From: Raffaelea ambrosiae
Lineage: Eukaryota > Ascomycota > Sordariomycetes > Ophiostomatales > Ophiostomataceae
Direction of reading: 5' to 3'
Assembly (NCBI GenBank): GCA_002778195.1
Contig: PCDI01000002.1
Coordinates: forward strand, 868,001-932,000
Length of the DNA: 64,000 nucleotides
Shown here: positions 19,118 through 31,089 of the stretch, piece after piece
How the letters are laid out: every line of letters starts with the position of its first letter
Position numbering within the stretch: position 1 is the stretch's first letter
The notes under the pieces: generated by a model
Told to the model about the DNA's origin: nothing
Databases searched by the model: none
What the model saw: only the letters and a program-made list of their open reading frames with translations
Position numbers and translations under genes: made by a program

Positions 19118-20755
19118 ATGGATTCCTCAACTCTCGAAAACGGCGCTGGCGCCTCTGGCGCCAACGAGTCGACTCCCCTGATCGGCAACAGCCACGGCAT
19201 CCATCTCCGCGTCAACTCGTCCGCCGCTCCCAACATTGCTGCTCAGGGCTTCGTTCGCCGCCTGCTCCTCGACAAGCACCACACTCCCGGCTACGACAGC
19301 CCGAACGTCGTTGCACGCAGCGCCGCCCACTCCCTGAACATCACCAAGGCCACGCTCTACTCCAGCCCCGTCAACATCCTGCTCGTCTTCGTCCCCATCG
19401 GCATTGTCGCCGGCGCCCTCGACTGGAGTGCTGCCACCGTCTTCACCCTCAACTTCTTCGCCATTATCCCGCTTGCTGCCGTCCTGTCCTTCGCCACCGA
19501 GGAGATCTCTGTCCGCATGGGCGAGACCCTCGGCGGTCTGCTCAACGCCACCTTTGGCAACGCTGTCGAGCTCATCGTCAGCATTGTCGCTCTCAAACAG
19601 GGCCAGATCTCGGTCGTCCAGTCCTCCATGCTCGGCTCCATCTTGTCCAACCTGCTGCTCGTCCTGGGCATGTGCTTCTTCCTCGGTGGCATCACCAATA
19701 TGCACGACCGCAATGGCCGCCCCATGGAGCAGAGCTTTGCTTCGGGCACCGCCCAGACCAGCTGCTCTCTCATGGCTTTGTCTTCGGCTTCGCTGATTAT
19801 CCCGTCCACTGTAAGTCCAGTGTGCTTGTGTCCTCTGCTATATCGCGCATGTCACGGTTATTGCTCTTATTCCAATATATACTATAATATATACTCCGAT
19901 TTATGTTCCAGTATATAGTGTATTTCGATACGCGTATCGCTCTGTGCCTCCTTTTACTGACGCACCCGCACAGCTCTACTCGGCCCTTTCTGGCGCCGAC
20001 AAGAAGCAAAAGGACGAATCCATCCTCGTCCTCTCCCGCGGCACGGCCTTCATTCTGCTCGGTCTCTACGGCCTGTTCCTCTTCTTCCAGCTGCGCACCC
20101 ACTCCAACCTGTTCAACTCGGACGACGAAGCTGCCGGTGCTGCCGATGCCATCGAGGAGGAAGAAGCTGAGGAGGAAGAGGAGCACATGAGCCCCTGGTC
20201 GGCTGGCGCCGTTCTCGTCGTTGTCACGATTCTCGTCTCCGTCTGCGCCGAGTACCTCGTCGACAGCATCGATGCCATTGTCGCCACCGGCAAGATCTCC
20301 AAGAGCTTTATCGGTCTCATTCTGCTGCCCATTGTCGGCAATGCCGCCGAGCACGTTACCGCTTGCGTCGTCGCCACCCGCAACAAGATGGACCTTGCTC
20401 TCGGTGTCGCGCTCGGCTCCAGCATCCAGATTGCCCTGCTCGTCACCCCGGCCCTTGTTATCCTCGGCTGGGCCGTCCTCGACCAGCCCATGACTCTGCG
20501 CTTCGAGACCTTTGAGACCATTGTCTTCGCCCTCAGTGTCCTTGTCGTTGCCTATACCATCCAGGATGGCAAGAGCAACTATCTGGAAGGTGCCATGGTG
20601 AGTTTACTCGGTCGCTTTGCCTCTAATCTGTTCGACTATAACTGACAACTAACTCTTCTTAGCTTGTGGGTCTCTATGCCATCATTGCCCTCGCCTTCTA
20701 CGTCAGCCCTGTCGACAGCCTCGAAAACATCGCCATGTTCTTCCACCTCTCGTAA
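19118..20755 (+). CDS. Vacuolar Ca2+/H+ exchanger, VCX1/CAX family (469 aa)
   Basis: It moves cytosolic Ca2+ into the vacuole in exchange for protons. Exons are 19118-19810, 19974-20597 and 20663-20755 (introns of 163 and 65 nt, both phase 0). The protein has about 11 hydrophobic segments and the two alpha-repeats of the cation/calcium exchanger family: GNAVELIV (from residue 147) and GNAAEHVTA (from residue 353), whose Glu residues take part in ion transport. Between the halves lies the acidic loop, a run of Glu around residues 290-300, as in yeast Vcx1. The start MDSSTLENG follows a long pyrimidine-rich leader; a GTG nine bases earlier is not needed. The length is slightly above yeast Vcx1 (411), owing to the N-terminal tail. 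The first intron is unusually TA-rich. Confidence 0.95.
19926..19939. repeat. 14-bp perfect palindrome inside intron 1 of the exchanger
   Basis: CGATACGCGTATCG equals its own reverse complement. It lies in the 163-nt intron after a run of TATATACT words (about 19875-19920) and 34 nt before the acceptor AG. Confidence 0.9.
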
Positions 20756-21438
20756 ACATTGGGTATACCCTTGATACCTGCTCTGGAGCGACCAGAAGCA
20801 ACATCAGTTGGAGCTGATCAGCCAGATGGGAAATGAACCGAATCTGGGACTGGCAACAAGCAAACGCGCGAAAAGAAAACGGAAAGTGGAGCTTTGGCAA
20901 AACGGAACACTCGAAACCAACAGACACAGGATTGGGACACACAGACAAAACGTCGAAAGGAAGGAGAACTAGCATATGTCCATCTTTCCGTGTCCCATAG
21001 TCGTGGTTTTTGTACGATCAGACGGTCTCTTTTGTATATTTAATTTGTATTTATGTCTCGCCACATATAGGGGGCAGGAGGGAAAAGCAAGAAAATGAAA
21101 CCAGAACAATCAGTTGCTTAGTTGGATTTCGAGGATATTGGGTTCGGCTCTAGTTGCTTGATTTTGGTTATTATAATGCCGCGTTTGACTTGCAAGGTCT
21201 GGAGGTGCGCACTTCTTTCTTGGGTGACTTTGGATGATTCTTGGTTGCTTGCTTTTGACGATTGATTCCCCTTTGCTTTTGAATTGCCATGCAGTTTATA
21301 GTCTTGAACCATGCCTAGAATGTGTCTACTAGTTATGTATGTTTTGGATATTTCCCGCCATGTACATGTCTCACTGCCCTCGGTGCTCTCTCCAAGAGCT
21401 CTCGACGAGCTCTTCCAAATCCCCACCACGCCCTCGAA
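20756..21438. other. Convergent spacer, exchanger / UTP14
   Basis: Both genes end here. The 3' flanks are A/T-richer than the exons. TTGCTTGATTTTGG-like words recur around 21150-21260. No gene seen. Confidence 0.6.
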
Positions 21439-24400
21439 CTACAACAGCGGCTTCTGCATGGGCAACACCACGCCCTGCTTCGTCAGCAGACGAGGCTTGG
21501 TAGCGTCCTGGAAGGCCTCCTTGGTCGACCACTCGGGGCCGATGGGCAGGCGCAACGACCGCTCGTACTGGTGCCGTGTCTCGAACTCGTGCGGCAGCGA
21601 CGAAGCCAAGAATCGGTCATTCTGGTGGTGGTCAGCACGGCAAACAGATAGAAGGAAAATGCAGGGAGAGTGGGCAAGGGCATGTATGGCTCGGTTGTTT
21701 GGTTGCTCACCTTCTTGACATGCTTCTCGCTGATGATCACCTTCTCCAGCTTGGCGTCCCGCCGCGCGGCCATCTTCTTTTCCTGGATCTTCTTCTCGCG
21801 CCTCTGCTTCGCTGTCAGTCGCTGGCGCTCCCGCTGGCGCGCCTTCTTGCTGATGCCGTCGCCGACCCAGGTGCCCCAGCCCGGCATGCTGCCCTCGTCG
21901 GTCTTGTCGGCCGGGCCTCCTCCCGCGGTCCAGTCGGCGGCGTCGGCCTCGTCGGCGGCCAGCCGCGCCTTCTCGGCCGCAAACTCGGCAACGGCGGCGT
22001 CGTCCTCGCCCAGAATCTCCATCATCCGCTGGGCATCCACCTCGTTGAACTTGTGCACGAGAGGCGCCTTTTTGCCGGTGTTGCGACTGGCAGCAGCAGC
22101 CGTCGCTGCTGCTGCTGACGCTGACGTCGCCTTGGTGGAACGGCCATTCTGACGTTTGCTGCTTTCGTCCTCATCGTCGCTGCTGTCGCTGCCAGAGGAC
22201 GACGTTTCCGACTCGTCTTGTGCTGCTGCGGCCTTGGAAGCGCTGATACCAGCTGACGACGGTGTCGGCTGGTCGTTGGCGACCATCTGGTTGGTGACGG
22301 CCGTCGGGTCCAGGGTGGCCTTGGACTCGGGGGCGGCCTTGTTCTTCTTCTTGGAGCCCTGCGAGCGGGTCTGGCCCCAGGCGGCCAGGCCGGTGGTGGA
22401 CTTGGACTTGCTGGAGCCGGACGAAGATGCGGCGGTGGACGCCGTGTTGTCCTGGGTGGTGGCGCCTGCCAATGCAGTCGACGACGATGACGACGGGAGT
22501 GCCGGCTCGCCCATGGCCACATCGCCGCTCTGGTTCTCCGACTCTGCCCTCTTCCGAGCAGCCGCAGCAGCCGCCTTGCTGGCCTGGCCACCACCATAGG
22601 TCCGTCGGCCGACCACCGTCGTCCACTCGTCGCCGCCGTCGCCGCCCTTGTCGGCCTCGTTGTCCGATCCGTCGCTCCGGTCGGGGTCCAGCTCGTGGAG
22701 CAGCTCGCGGACCGCCTCGTCCTCGAGCTTGCGGCGCGCCTCTTCGGCCTTTTTCATAAAGGCAATGTCCCGCAGGCCCTTGGGGATGCTCGTCGCGACG
22801 TCCGCCCCCGACTGCTCCAGCTGCGCCAGCGCCTTGGCCCGGAACGTCGCGTCGTCCTCGTCCTCCATTGCGTCATCCTCGTCCTCCCCATCGTCCTCGC
22901 CCTCGTCGTCCTCGCTCTGGTCGCCGCCGTCGATCCGCCGCCGCAGCTCAAGCTCGCGCCGCGCCATGCTCGCCAGCCCCTCGCGGAACTCCTCGTCCCA
23001 GGCCGCCCGCCCCGTGCCCTTGGCCCGCTTCGCCCACTTGCTCTCCCGGTGCTTCGCGCCCACGCGCTCCAGCGCCCGCCGGCGGTGCGCCGCCTCACGC
23101 TCGGCCTCGGCGTCCTCGTGATCGCCGCCGTTTTCATCGCTGTCGCTGTGGAGCTCTGCCAGCATCGCCTCTTCGCGCGCCTGCTGCCGCCGGTGCACGC
23201 GCCGGTACGCCTTGCTCTTGATCTTCTTGATGCGCTTGGCCCGTGCCTTTTCGCGCGCCGCGAGGTCGCGCTGGAGCCGCCGCTGGCCGACGAGCGCGCG
23301 CAGCTCGTCCACGGACAGGCCGGCCACGACGGCGGCGTCGCCGGCGGCGGCGGCCTCGACGCCCTGGGCCTCGGCAGCGTCGACGGCGGCCTTGCGGTTC
23401 GCGCGGGCCTGGGCGCGCTCGGCGTGTTCGGCCTGGGCGCCGAGGCCGCTCTCGGCGAGGATGGCGAGGACGGTGCGCTCGAGGTCGGTCTGGGCGGTCT
23501 GCTGGCTGATGGGGGCCAGCTGGGCGGCCTTGCTGGCGGAGGCGTCGTTTTCGAGGTCGCCGGCGACGGGGAAGGACAGGTGGTCGGCGCGGCGGTTGTG
23601 CTTGACGGTCTCGGTCCAGCGGTCGAGCGTCTCGTGGGCCTTGGCGGCGGCGGCCTTGCGGTCCTCGCGGCTCTGGAGCATGGGCAGGAGCGGGACGTCT
23701 TCCTTTTTGGCGCGCGGCGTGCTGCTGCTGCTGCTGCTTCTCTTCTTCTCCTTGCGGGCTTCCTTGGCCGAGATGCTCAGGGGCTTCGCGGCGAGGTCGT
23801 CGAGGCCGAATTCTTCGTCGTCGCTGTTTTCGTCCTCGTCGTCCTCGTCGTCATCCTCGTCGTCAAAGGCGCTGGACGACTTGTGGTGGTGGCCGCCCTT
23901 CTTGGACAGGGCAGACGTTTTGGCATAGTCGGCCGTGATGCCCTCGAGGTCGACGTCGTCGTCGTCGTCGGAGTCCGAGTCAGACGCCGGCGACACAGAC
24001 TCGTCGTCGTCGTCGTCGTCGGAGTCCGAGTCCGAGTCGTCGCTGCTGCCCTCGCTGGCGTCCGAGCCGGACGCCTCCGAGCCCAAAGCCGAGGACCCGT
24101 CGCTGTCGCTGTGGGTCTTTTCCTTCTTTGCCGTCTTCTTCTTGGTCTTTTTGCTTTTGCTCGTGCTCGTGCTCTTGCCCTTCCCTTCGTCCTCCTCCTC
24201 ACTCTCGTCGTCGTCGTCGTACTCGCCGGCTGCGTACTGGTCCAGAGCCGTGGCCAGGTCAATGGCCTCGTCGCCGAGGTCGCCGCCGTCGTCGCCCACG
24301 TCCTCGTCTTCGACGTCGCTGTCGCCGAACGGGTCCGCGTCCCGTTCTTCCTGGGAGCGTCTCTTCTTCCAGCCGGTAAAGTTCTTCTTGGTCTTCTTCT

Positions 24401-24947
24401 TCTTCGACACGCTGCTGCCGAAGCCGACGCCGTCGTCGTCGCTGGCGCCAAAGGCCTCGTCGCTGTCGATTTCCGAGTCCTCGTCCTCGCCGACGCCGGC
24501 GTGCCACTCGTTGCCGGAGCTGTCGCTGTGCATTTCGTCGTCGGAGTCGAGCGGGGCCGCGTTGTGGCTGTTGTCGTCGTCGTACGCATCCTTGGTGGTC
24601 CGCCTCCGCTTGGCACTGCTCTCGCCCGCTTCGTCGTCGTCTCCATCCTCGTCGTCGTCGTCATCCTCGTCGTCGTCACGCCGCCTCCGCTTGGGCTCGT
24701 CTGGCTCGATGTCCAAGTCGCGGACACGGAGACCTTTGGTCTTGGTCTCGCCGAGCTGTTTCTCGGCCAGGGCCATGAGGTCGACACGGCCGCCGCCGCC
24801 GCCGCCACCTCGGCGCATGGGACGGCCACCGCCTGGTCGAGAGGATTTGTTGTTGTTGTTGTTGTTGCTGCCATTGCTCCGGTTGTTCTTTTTCGAACTG
24901 CCCGAGGCAGCCAGGAGCGGCCGCCCGTGGGCTTGTCTTCCGGGCAT
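21439..24947 (-). CDS. utp14: U3 snoRNP / small-subunit processome protein Utp14 (1139 aa)
   Basis: A nucleolar factor that activates the Dhr1 helicase in 18S rRNA maturation. Exons 24947-21711 and 21621-21439 join over an 89-nt intron (GTGAGC donor, phase 0). Without splicing, the C-terminus would turn into nonsense; spliced, it ends with SLPHEFETRHQYERSLRLP, IGPEW and KPR, the conserved Utp14 tail. The N-terminal half is a highly acidic, Ser-rich low-complexity region (long D/E runs, KRRR clusters), followed by conserved helical segments (YRRVHRRQQAREEA, ESKWAKRAKG) and a W-x-Q-T-R segment. The protein is longer than yeast Utp14 (899 aa) because of acidic and Gly/Asn expansions near the N-terminus. 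The start MPGRQAHGRP is the first ATG after a T-rich leader. It is divergent from mL41. Confidence 0.93.
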
Positions 24948-25538
24948 TTTGGGAGTGGTGGAAACTTTTTTTTTTATAGATTCCCTCTGGTGTTTTGGCG
25001 CCTGAGAAAAATTTACAAAAAGAGAAAAAACCAAAGAGTGTGTGCTGCTCTTCTTCTGTTTTCTCTCGTATAGTCGACACTGGAACAGAGTTTTCGATGC
25101 CTTTTTTTTTTTTTTTTTGCCAATCCTGGTAGCTGCTGGTACCGACTTTTTTTTTAGTGGGGTTGGTTCTGCCGACTTTTTGGGGGGGGGGGGTGTTAGT
25201 GTTTTTGTGGAAGGCGGTGAGGGCGGTCCCCAGAGAGAGTTAGTAATAACTGGTGGGTGTGCACTGTCCAATGGCGGCTAGCGGAAAAACGAAAGAACCT
25301 CAGCTCTCCTGCATTGCGACAACGACAACGACAACGACGACGACGACGACGACGGCACCACGGCGACTGCTGACGGCTTGAACGAGAGTCCGGCACGATA
25401 TTCCTCGCTGTTCGATTGGAGAAGTTGCCAAGCCAACTTTTCTCTCGCTCCTCCTTTTTCGTCGCCGCGTCGAAATTGGTCTTTTCGACATTGTCGACTT
25501 CTTCGACCTCGACCATTTCGCCTCTTCCGCCCTTCGCC
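24948..25538. promoter_or_regulatory. Shared divergent promoter, UTP14 / mL41
   Basis: These 591 bp lie between the two divergent ATGs. They contain a T tract near 25100-25120, a G tract near 25183-25193 and a CAACGA/GACGAC repeat at about 25317-25355. Homopolymer tracts of this kind often keep nucleosomes away from fungal promoters. No TATA box is obvious. Confidence 0.5.
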
Positions 25539-26113
25539 ATGCAGCCCACCGCTCCCCTCCTGCGGACATTCCGCAAGCTCCGGCTCACCGTCAAGGACGT
25601 CAACAAGGGCTTCTACAAGGGCACGCGCACGGGGTCCATGGGCCGGCACACCAGCCGGGGTGGCTACGTGATTGAGTACGCCAAAGTGCGGACCTATGTG
25701 GTGCCGAGCTTGACCGACTTCAAGGTAAGCCAGGAGGGGGCAAACAGAAGGGGAAGCTTTTTTCGTTTATGTTTTTTTTCTCTTTTTTTTTTTTTGGTGG
25801 AAGCAGACCTGCTGTGTTGTCTTTCCCCATGACTCGCTGGCAGGCCGGTCTCTTTAGCTTTTTGGGACGAAAACTTTTCGTCTTTCTCGTTACTTTTCTT
25901 TCTTTCTTGTTTTCTCGTTCCTTTTTTGCTTCGTTTTCCCTTAACCCCCCAACCCCCAACCCCCTCACTAACAAACTATAGCTCACGCCGTTCATCACAA
26001 AACGCGTGTGGCCCAAGTTTGGCGTGTACCCGAGCAGCGAGACCGACAATGCCGGCCCGCGGAGTGCGGCGGCCTACCTGGCACGGTGGAAAGCCGAGAA
26101 CGGGCTGGATTAA
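25539..26113 (+). CDS. mrpl27: Mitochondrial large-subunit ribosomal protein mL41 (105 aa)
   Basis: It is a component of the mitochondrial large ribosomal subunit, the counterpart of yeast Mrpl27. Exons 25539-25724 and 25982-26113 join over a 257-nt intron (GTAAGC donor, CACTAAC branch region), giving 105 residues. Recognisable segments are KDVNKGFYKGTRTGSMGRHT, the YxVxxxKVRTYVVP region, and after the intron LTPFITKRVWPK followed by a YLARWKAENG tail. The short basic N-terminus (LLRTFRKLRL) suits mitochondrial import. The intron is long compared with others here and ends in C- and T-rich sequence. The start is the only ATG in a good context near the conserved region. Confidence 0.92.
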
Positions 26114-26550
26114 GCAAAGGGAATCTATGTTGAAAAATGGAAAATGGGAACGGCGATATCAAAATAGACGACGGGATACCTGACAAAACAAACATACTTT
26201 ATGCAAACACACTTTATTATTCTGTATATAAAAAAAACATTGTACAACAGACAACAGAAAGAGCTGCATGGTGGCGCAGACGCATACTTGGATGCAGTCC
26301 AAAAAAAAAAAAAAAGAATTGAGAAAAAAAATCCGTATTATATATCGTCGGTGTGAATTGCCAATGCTCGCTGCTGCTGCTCATTAGTCGGATCATCCTG
26401 TGGCCATTCTGTCTCAAGTATCCAACATGGCAAGTGGAAGCACGGAAAAGAAAATGGCAAAATGTAGTAGAAAGGGTGATACAAATATTATAGACCAAGC
26501 TCCAATTTGGTATGGTTGGGCAGCGAGCAGAATGCCGAGGTTCTCTCTTC
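26114..26550. other. Convergent spacer, mL41 / esterase
   Basis: This A/T-rich spacer with A tracts (26218-26345) separates the two convergent genes and probably holds their polyadenylation signals. No gene seen. Confidence 0.65.
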
Positions 26551-29500
26551 TCATGCATTCCCAGCAGCCAACAGCCGGGGAATCTCGCTCGCCGTCACAT
26601 ACGAATCAAACGACCGCCGCTCGGACCGTGTGCCGTCGTTCATCTCCAGAGCCGTCACAGCACCCATGGAGATGCCCGTCTCCGTCTTGTCGTCGTCCAC
26701 AATAGTGTCGTCGTTGACGCCGCCATCCTGGTCCTCGTCATCGTCGCTGTCAGCCCCTCCACCATGGCCGACCGAATGTTGGCCCGAAGCAGAGCCTTGC
26801 AAGGGCGGCCCGAACGCGGAGGACATGGCCGACGGCGCCACGGAGTGGAGAGTCAGCATGCTCGCCGTGTCGGGCTCCTTCTTGAGGGAGAAGGGCATGG
26901 CGATGCCGCCCAGGAAGGCCCGCTTGCCCGTCACGCCCGTGTCGGGCACGTAGTCGGCTGTCAGCAGATCTCCCTTGCTGCGGTCGCCCGGATCAACGGC
27001 CGAGGCTGGGGAGGCGCCCGTGTTTCCAGCCTCGCTGAATGTTTCTTTCTCCTTGCCTGTGCCCACGGCCCTGGCTGTTCCTCCTGCCATCACTTCCTGT
27101 TCCTGGGCCGAGGGCGTCGACAGGTCCATTGCGCTGTCGCTGCCATCATTGCTGCTGCTGCCAAGGGCGCTCCCCACAGCGACGGCACCAACCACGACGC
27201 TGCCCGCACCCACAGCAGCCGCGGTTCCTGGGCTGGCAAGGCCGCTGCCCGTGGTGCTGCGGTCCTGGGCATAGCCACCCGCATCCGCAGGACCCGCATT
27301 CGTGGGCATCGGCTCTGTCTGGTTCTCATCGCGCACAACCCGGCGTCGGGAACGACTGCGCGTCATCTGCCTCGCGGCCACGGCCTTCTCCTGCTTCCGG
27401 ATGTCGTCATACGGCCGCGCACCTGGGCCTGCGGCAGCGCTGGCCGTGCTGACTTCGGGTGCCTGGTCGGCCTTGTTTTCCCGAATCATGGTGGCCTCGT
27501 CGTGCTTGGATCCCCACTGCGACCACAGTGCCAGCGCGTAGCTGCGCTTCCGCGCCTTCTTCTCCTCGGCCATGTCCGCGCCGATGATCCTGCGTCCCGC
27601 CAGTGCACTCGGCGGCGGGTATTCGCCGGGGCCAAACGACTCGAGTCCCAGGGCTGCCTCCTTCAGGCGCCGCTTGTGGACCTTGGACCGATCGGTGCCG
27701 TAGCGCGCGTCCCACTCGCTCTTCACCTTGAGCCACTTGGTGACGGGCGCCTTCTTGACCACGCCCACGGATTCGGCCTCCATGCAGCAGGCGGGCAGCT
27801 GCGACGCCGGGGCCAGATTGTAGATGTCGCCGTGGCGCGTGACTCTCTGGCGGATCATGTGGTCCTTGAAGCGCGGCAAGGGGTCGCCGGCCTTGCCGAC
27901 CTGGAGCTGGCTCGCCGACCGCTCGACGGGCGAAGATTTGCCGCCACTGTGCTGCTCTTTGTGGAGCTTGTTCGGCGTCGTCGTTCTGGTCGCGTCGGCC
28001 TTGCTCGAGTCGGAGCTCGAGCTCGTGATGACGGAGATCTGGTCGTCGTCCAGGATGTCGATCTCGGTCTTCTGGGCGCGGGCCAGCGCCCAGGCACCAA
28101 ACTGGGCAATGGAGCGGAACATGTACTTGGCTGGGCGGGTGAAGCTCAGGGTGGGCGGCACGTGGCACAGATCCTCCCACACCTGCAGCTGCACGTCGGT
28201 CGGCTTGTAGTGCCGGATGGCCGCCCGGGCCTTGTCGTCGAGCAACTCGTCGCGTGGGGCGTACTTGGCCGGGTGGGCACACTTGTGGGCGAGGTAGATC
28301 TGCTCGTCGCGGAGGCACTCGCCGCCGCCGGTTGTGATGAGCAGCGGAGGCAAGCCGCCGAGCGTGGGCTGCAAGACGGGGCTGACCATGGGATGGGCCA
28401 GAAGCTCGTTGGTCGCGTACATCTGGAGAGGTGTCAGTGAGCCGGGCGTCGTATATCCATCCACACCCACACCCAGAAAAGGAAAAGGATAATCCTCCCG
28501 AGAAAAAAACATACCTGGATCTGCTCATGGATGTGCACCTCCTCGCCGTCAACAATGCAGGTCAGGCGATTGACCTGGAAGGAAGCCTTCTGGGCCGCGT
28601 CGGCCACGTCTGCCGCGTCTGTGGCGCCATCCGATGCTCCAGAGGCTGCCGCTGCTGCTGCGCCGCCGTCCCTTGCAGCCTGCGCCTTGGCGCTCAGCGC
28701 GCGGATCTCCTCCAGTGCGTCCTCCGTCGGCGGCGGCCAGGCCGCCGACGGCCGGTGGTGGAAGCCGTAGGGCGGAATGTAGTCCAGGGGGTTGTCCAGG
28801 CCCACGCTGGGGAACGAGTGCGTCAGGTCGACCCAGGGGCTGATGAGCACGGCGCCCGCCGGCAGGGGCACGCCGCGGTCGCGCAGGAGCACGAGCAGCG
28901 ACAGGACCATGCCGCCGCCGGCCGAGTCGCCGGCGAGGATGACGGTGCTCGGGTCCTGGACGGTCAGCAGGTGCAGATACGTGGCCAGGCAGTCCTGCAG
29001 GCCGCAGGGAAAAGGGAACTGCGGCGCGAGACGGTACTCGGGCGCCAGGACGCGGGCCTTGAGCTTGCGCGCGTGGCGCTGCATCTGGTAGCGGTGCTCG
29101 TCGACGCTGCCAAAGAAGTAGGCGCCGCCATGGACGTAGAGCATGACGCGGCGGAGCGGCTCGCCCGTGCGCTTGCGCTCGTGATAGTCGGCCTTCATCT
29201 CGATCCACTCGGCGTGCAGCGGGCTGCGCGGCTTGCGCCACTGCCACCACTTGCGGCCGCCGACAAGGCGGATGCCGTCCGGGCCGAGCTGGTCCTCGAG
29301 GAGGGCGGCGGCGCGCGCGAGCTGGGCGTCGGGCACCGTGACGTCCTCGACCCGGATCCATTGCGGATGCGGCACCCACTGGGCCGTGAAGGCCTGGACC
29401 TCCTCGACGGTGTGGTGCGACGCGTACACCAAGAAGGTGCGGATCAGATGCAGGCCCTCGTCGTACGAGAGATGGGCCGTGGGCCGTTGCCGCAGAGGCT

Positions 29501-29677
29501 TGCGGTCGAGATACTGCGAACACAAAGTTAGACAAGAAAGAAGGAATAAAGAGGGGGGGGAGAATATCCCCATGGTTGGACAGAGGAGCGCCAGCACGCC
29601 CATCTTACGTGGGAGAACAGCCGCGACACAATGGTCGGCGTGACTGCCAGCGAGACGGTGGCCGTGTTGAGGCCCAT
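26551..29677 (-). CDS. Large HSL-type alpha/beta hydrolase (esterase/lipase) with C-terminal extension (979 aa)
   Basis: Exons are 29677-29609, 29513-28515 and 28422-26551, with introns of 95 and 92 nt, all phase 0. The catalytic core spans about residues 100-480: oxyanion motif HGG at 151-153, nucleophile Ser220 in GDSAGG, and His443 in DLCHV. The acid position, usually the Asp of a D-x-LRDE motif, reads E-C-LRDE, so Glu391 may replace it. The class (hormone-sensitive-lipase-like, alpha/beta-hydrolase 3) cleaves acyl esters; the natural substrate is unknown. Exon 1 encodes a short hydrophobic head that might contact membranes. Residues from about 500 on are Ser/Thr/Ala-rich and acidic with RSRSRR, and look disordered. 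A long extension of this type may be regulatory. It is divergent from glycerol kinase. Confidence 0.88.
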
Positions 29678-30426
29678 GGTGCGCGATTTCGAGGGGTTCT
29701 CGGGCGAAGCTGCGAGAGATATCGTGATATCCGAGAAATTGACTGGGCTGGAAAGGGGAAGAAGAAAAAATTAGAAATTAAAAAGATGGGTGGCATGCGA
29801 TGCAGCGCTGAGTGAGGACCCAAAAACACCCCCCCCTCCCCAAATGAAAGAAGTCGATGGGAGAAAGAAGAGACGCGCAGACAAAGCAAAGGCGATCACA
29901 GCCGCGATGGGCGACGAAAGGCGCTCCGTTTGTTGGCAGGGTTGGTTGTGGGCAAGGTCGTCTTGTCCGAAATGGTGCGCCCCAATTCCCCAAAGTGTCC
30001 CTTCTTTCTTGGCCTTGTCTTGCTATCCAATTTCGCCAGATTCTTTGGGAAGGAGCGCCCTAGCCAGTGATGTCATTGGCGCCAGCCACATTCGTGCATG
30101 GGGGGAAGGAGCAACCAAGATCAAGCCAGCGCAGCTTGTTAGAGAGCTCGGTGCGATCAACCACGGCCAATGCCCAATGCATGCAAACCAGCCAGACCCG
30201 CTGGCAGCTGTCGGGTCCTCCATTGGGTGGGCGGCCGATTGGGATCGGAGCGCTATGGACAGGGATCGCGACCAGGTCACGTGTTTTGGGGTTCAGCTGG
30301 CGAGCCGGGCCACGAGACAAAGAAAAAGTCGTTGGTGCAAATGCTTCAGCCAGGAACAGACAGGCACGACAGGTGGCGACCGCAGAGAGAGCACCGGCTA
30401 CGGTGACCGTCGAGAACCCAAATGTG

Positions 30427-30459
30427 TAGTGGCTCTGTAGTGGCTCTGTAGGGGCTCTG
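30427..30459. repeat. 11-nt tandem repeat, three copies
   Basis: The unit TAGTGGCTCTG occurs twice, then a third time as TAGGGGCTCTG. It lies in the esterase / glycerol kinase divergent region. Confidence 0.85.
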
Positions 30460-31062
30460 TCGCCGTCGGGTCTGGAACGGAGTTGCTCTTATACGATAGT
30501 AGGAAGCCTCCACAAGGGAGGCGACAAGCGCCAGAGGAGCAGGAGGCCCAATGGCCGGCCGTGAATGGCCGGTCGTTCGCCCGCGTCCCCTCAGCTGTTG
30601 CCAACTAACTATTAACTACGGGCCAGGTGCGCCGCAGAAGAACGCCAGAAAATGACAGTGGACCCTCTCGACCGCTCTCCGGGATGCGGAGACCCCAAAA
30701 GGCCCCCTCGACCAGAGGACGCAGGCGCAAATATTCCGCCAATCACAGGGCGTGCGCATGCCTCTGGGGGAAGGGGCGGAAGGACAGGATTGCAGTGGAG
30801 CTTTGCGGAGAGGCCAATTGGAAGGCCATGGTGGCATCGGATTCCAGGCAAGATTGGCAGCATTGCAGGTCTGGCACGGGCGACGCGCACTGGGAAAGAG
30901 CGGCTCGCAGACAGACAAACACGGCAGGCACGGCAGGCGCGATAGAGTGGTGTCAGCTGCTGCTTATTGTGACCCAACTATTATTAGTAGATAGGCCGTA
31001 AAAGGCAGTCACGGGCCAGAACCATGACAATTCGGCCGCCCGGACGGCTTCGTTTTCGTCCT

Positions 31063-31089
31063 GCTCGCCTCGCTCGCCTCGCTCGCGTG
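31063..31089. repeat. 9-nt tandem repeat, three copies
   Basis: The unit GCTCGCCTC occurs twice exactly and a third time as GCTCGCGTG. It lies in the leader region of the glycerol kinase gene. Confidence 0.8.

Noticed and set aside
22695..25073. 792-codon plus-strand frame opposite UTP14
   Set aside because: It is the complement of acidic and Ala-rich codons in UTP14, giving Val/Gly/Leu-rich noise; UTP14 itself has conserved domains.
26512..28440. 642-codon plus-strand frame opposite the esterase
   Set aside because: It is a shadow frame with no motif; the minus-strand esterase is supported by catalytic motifs and splicing.
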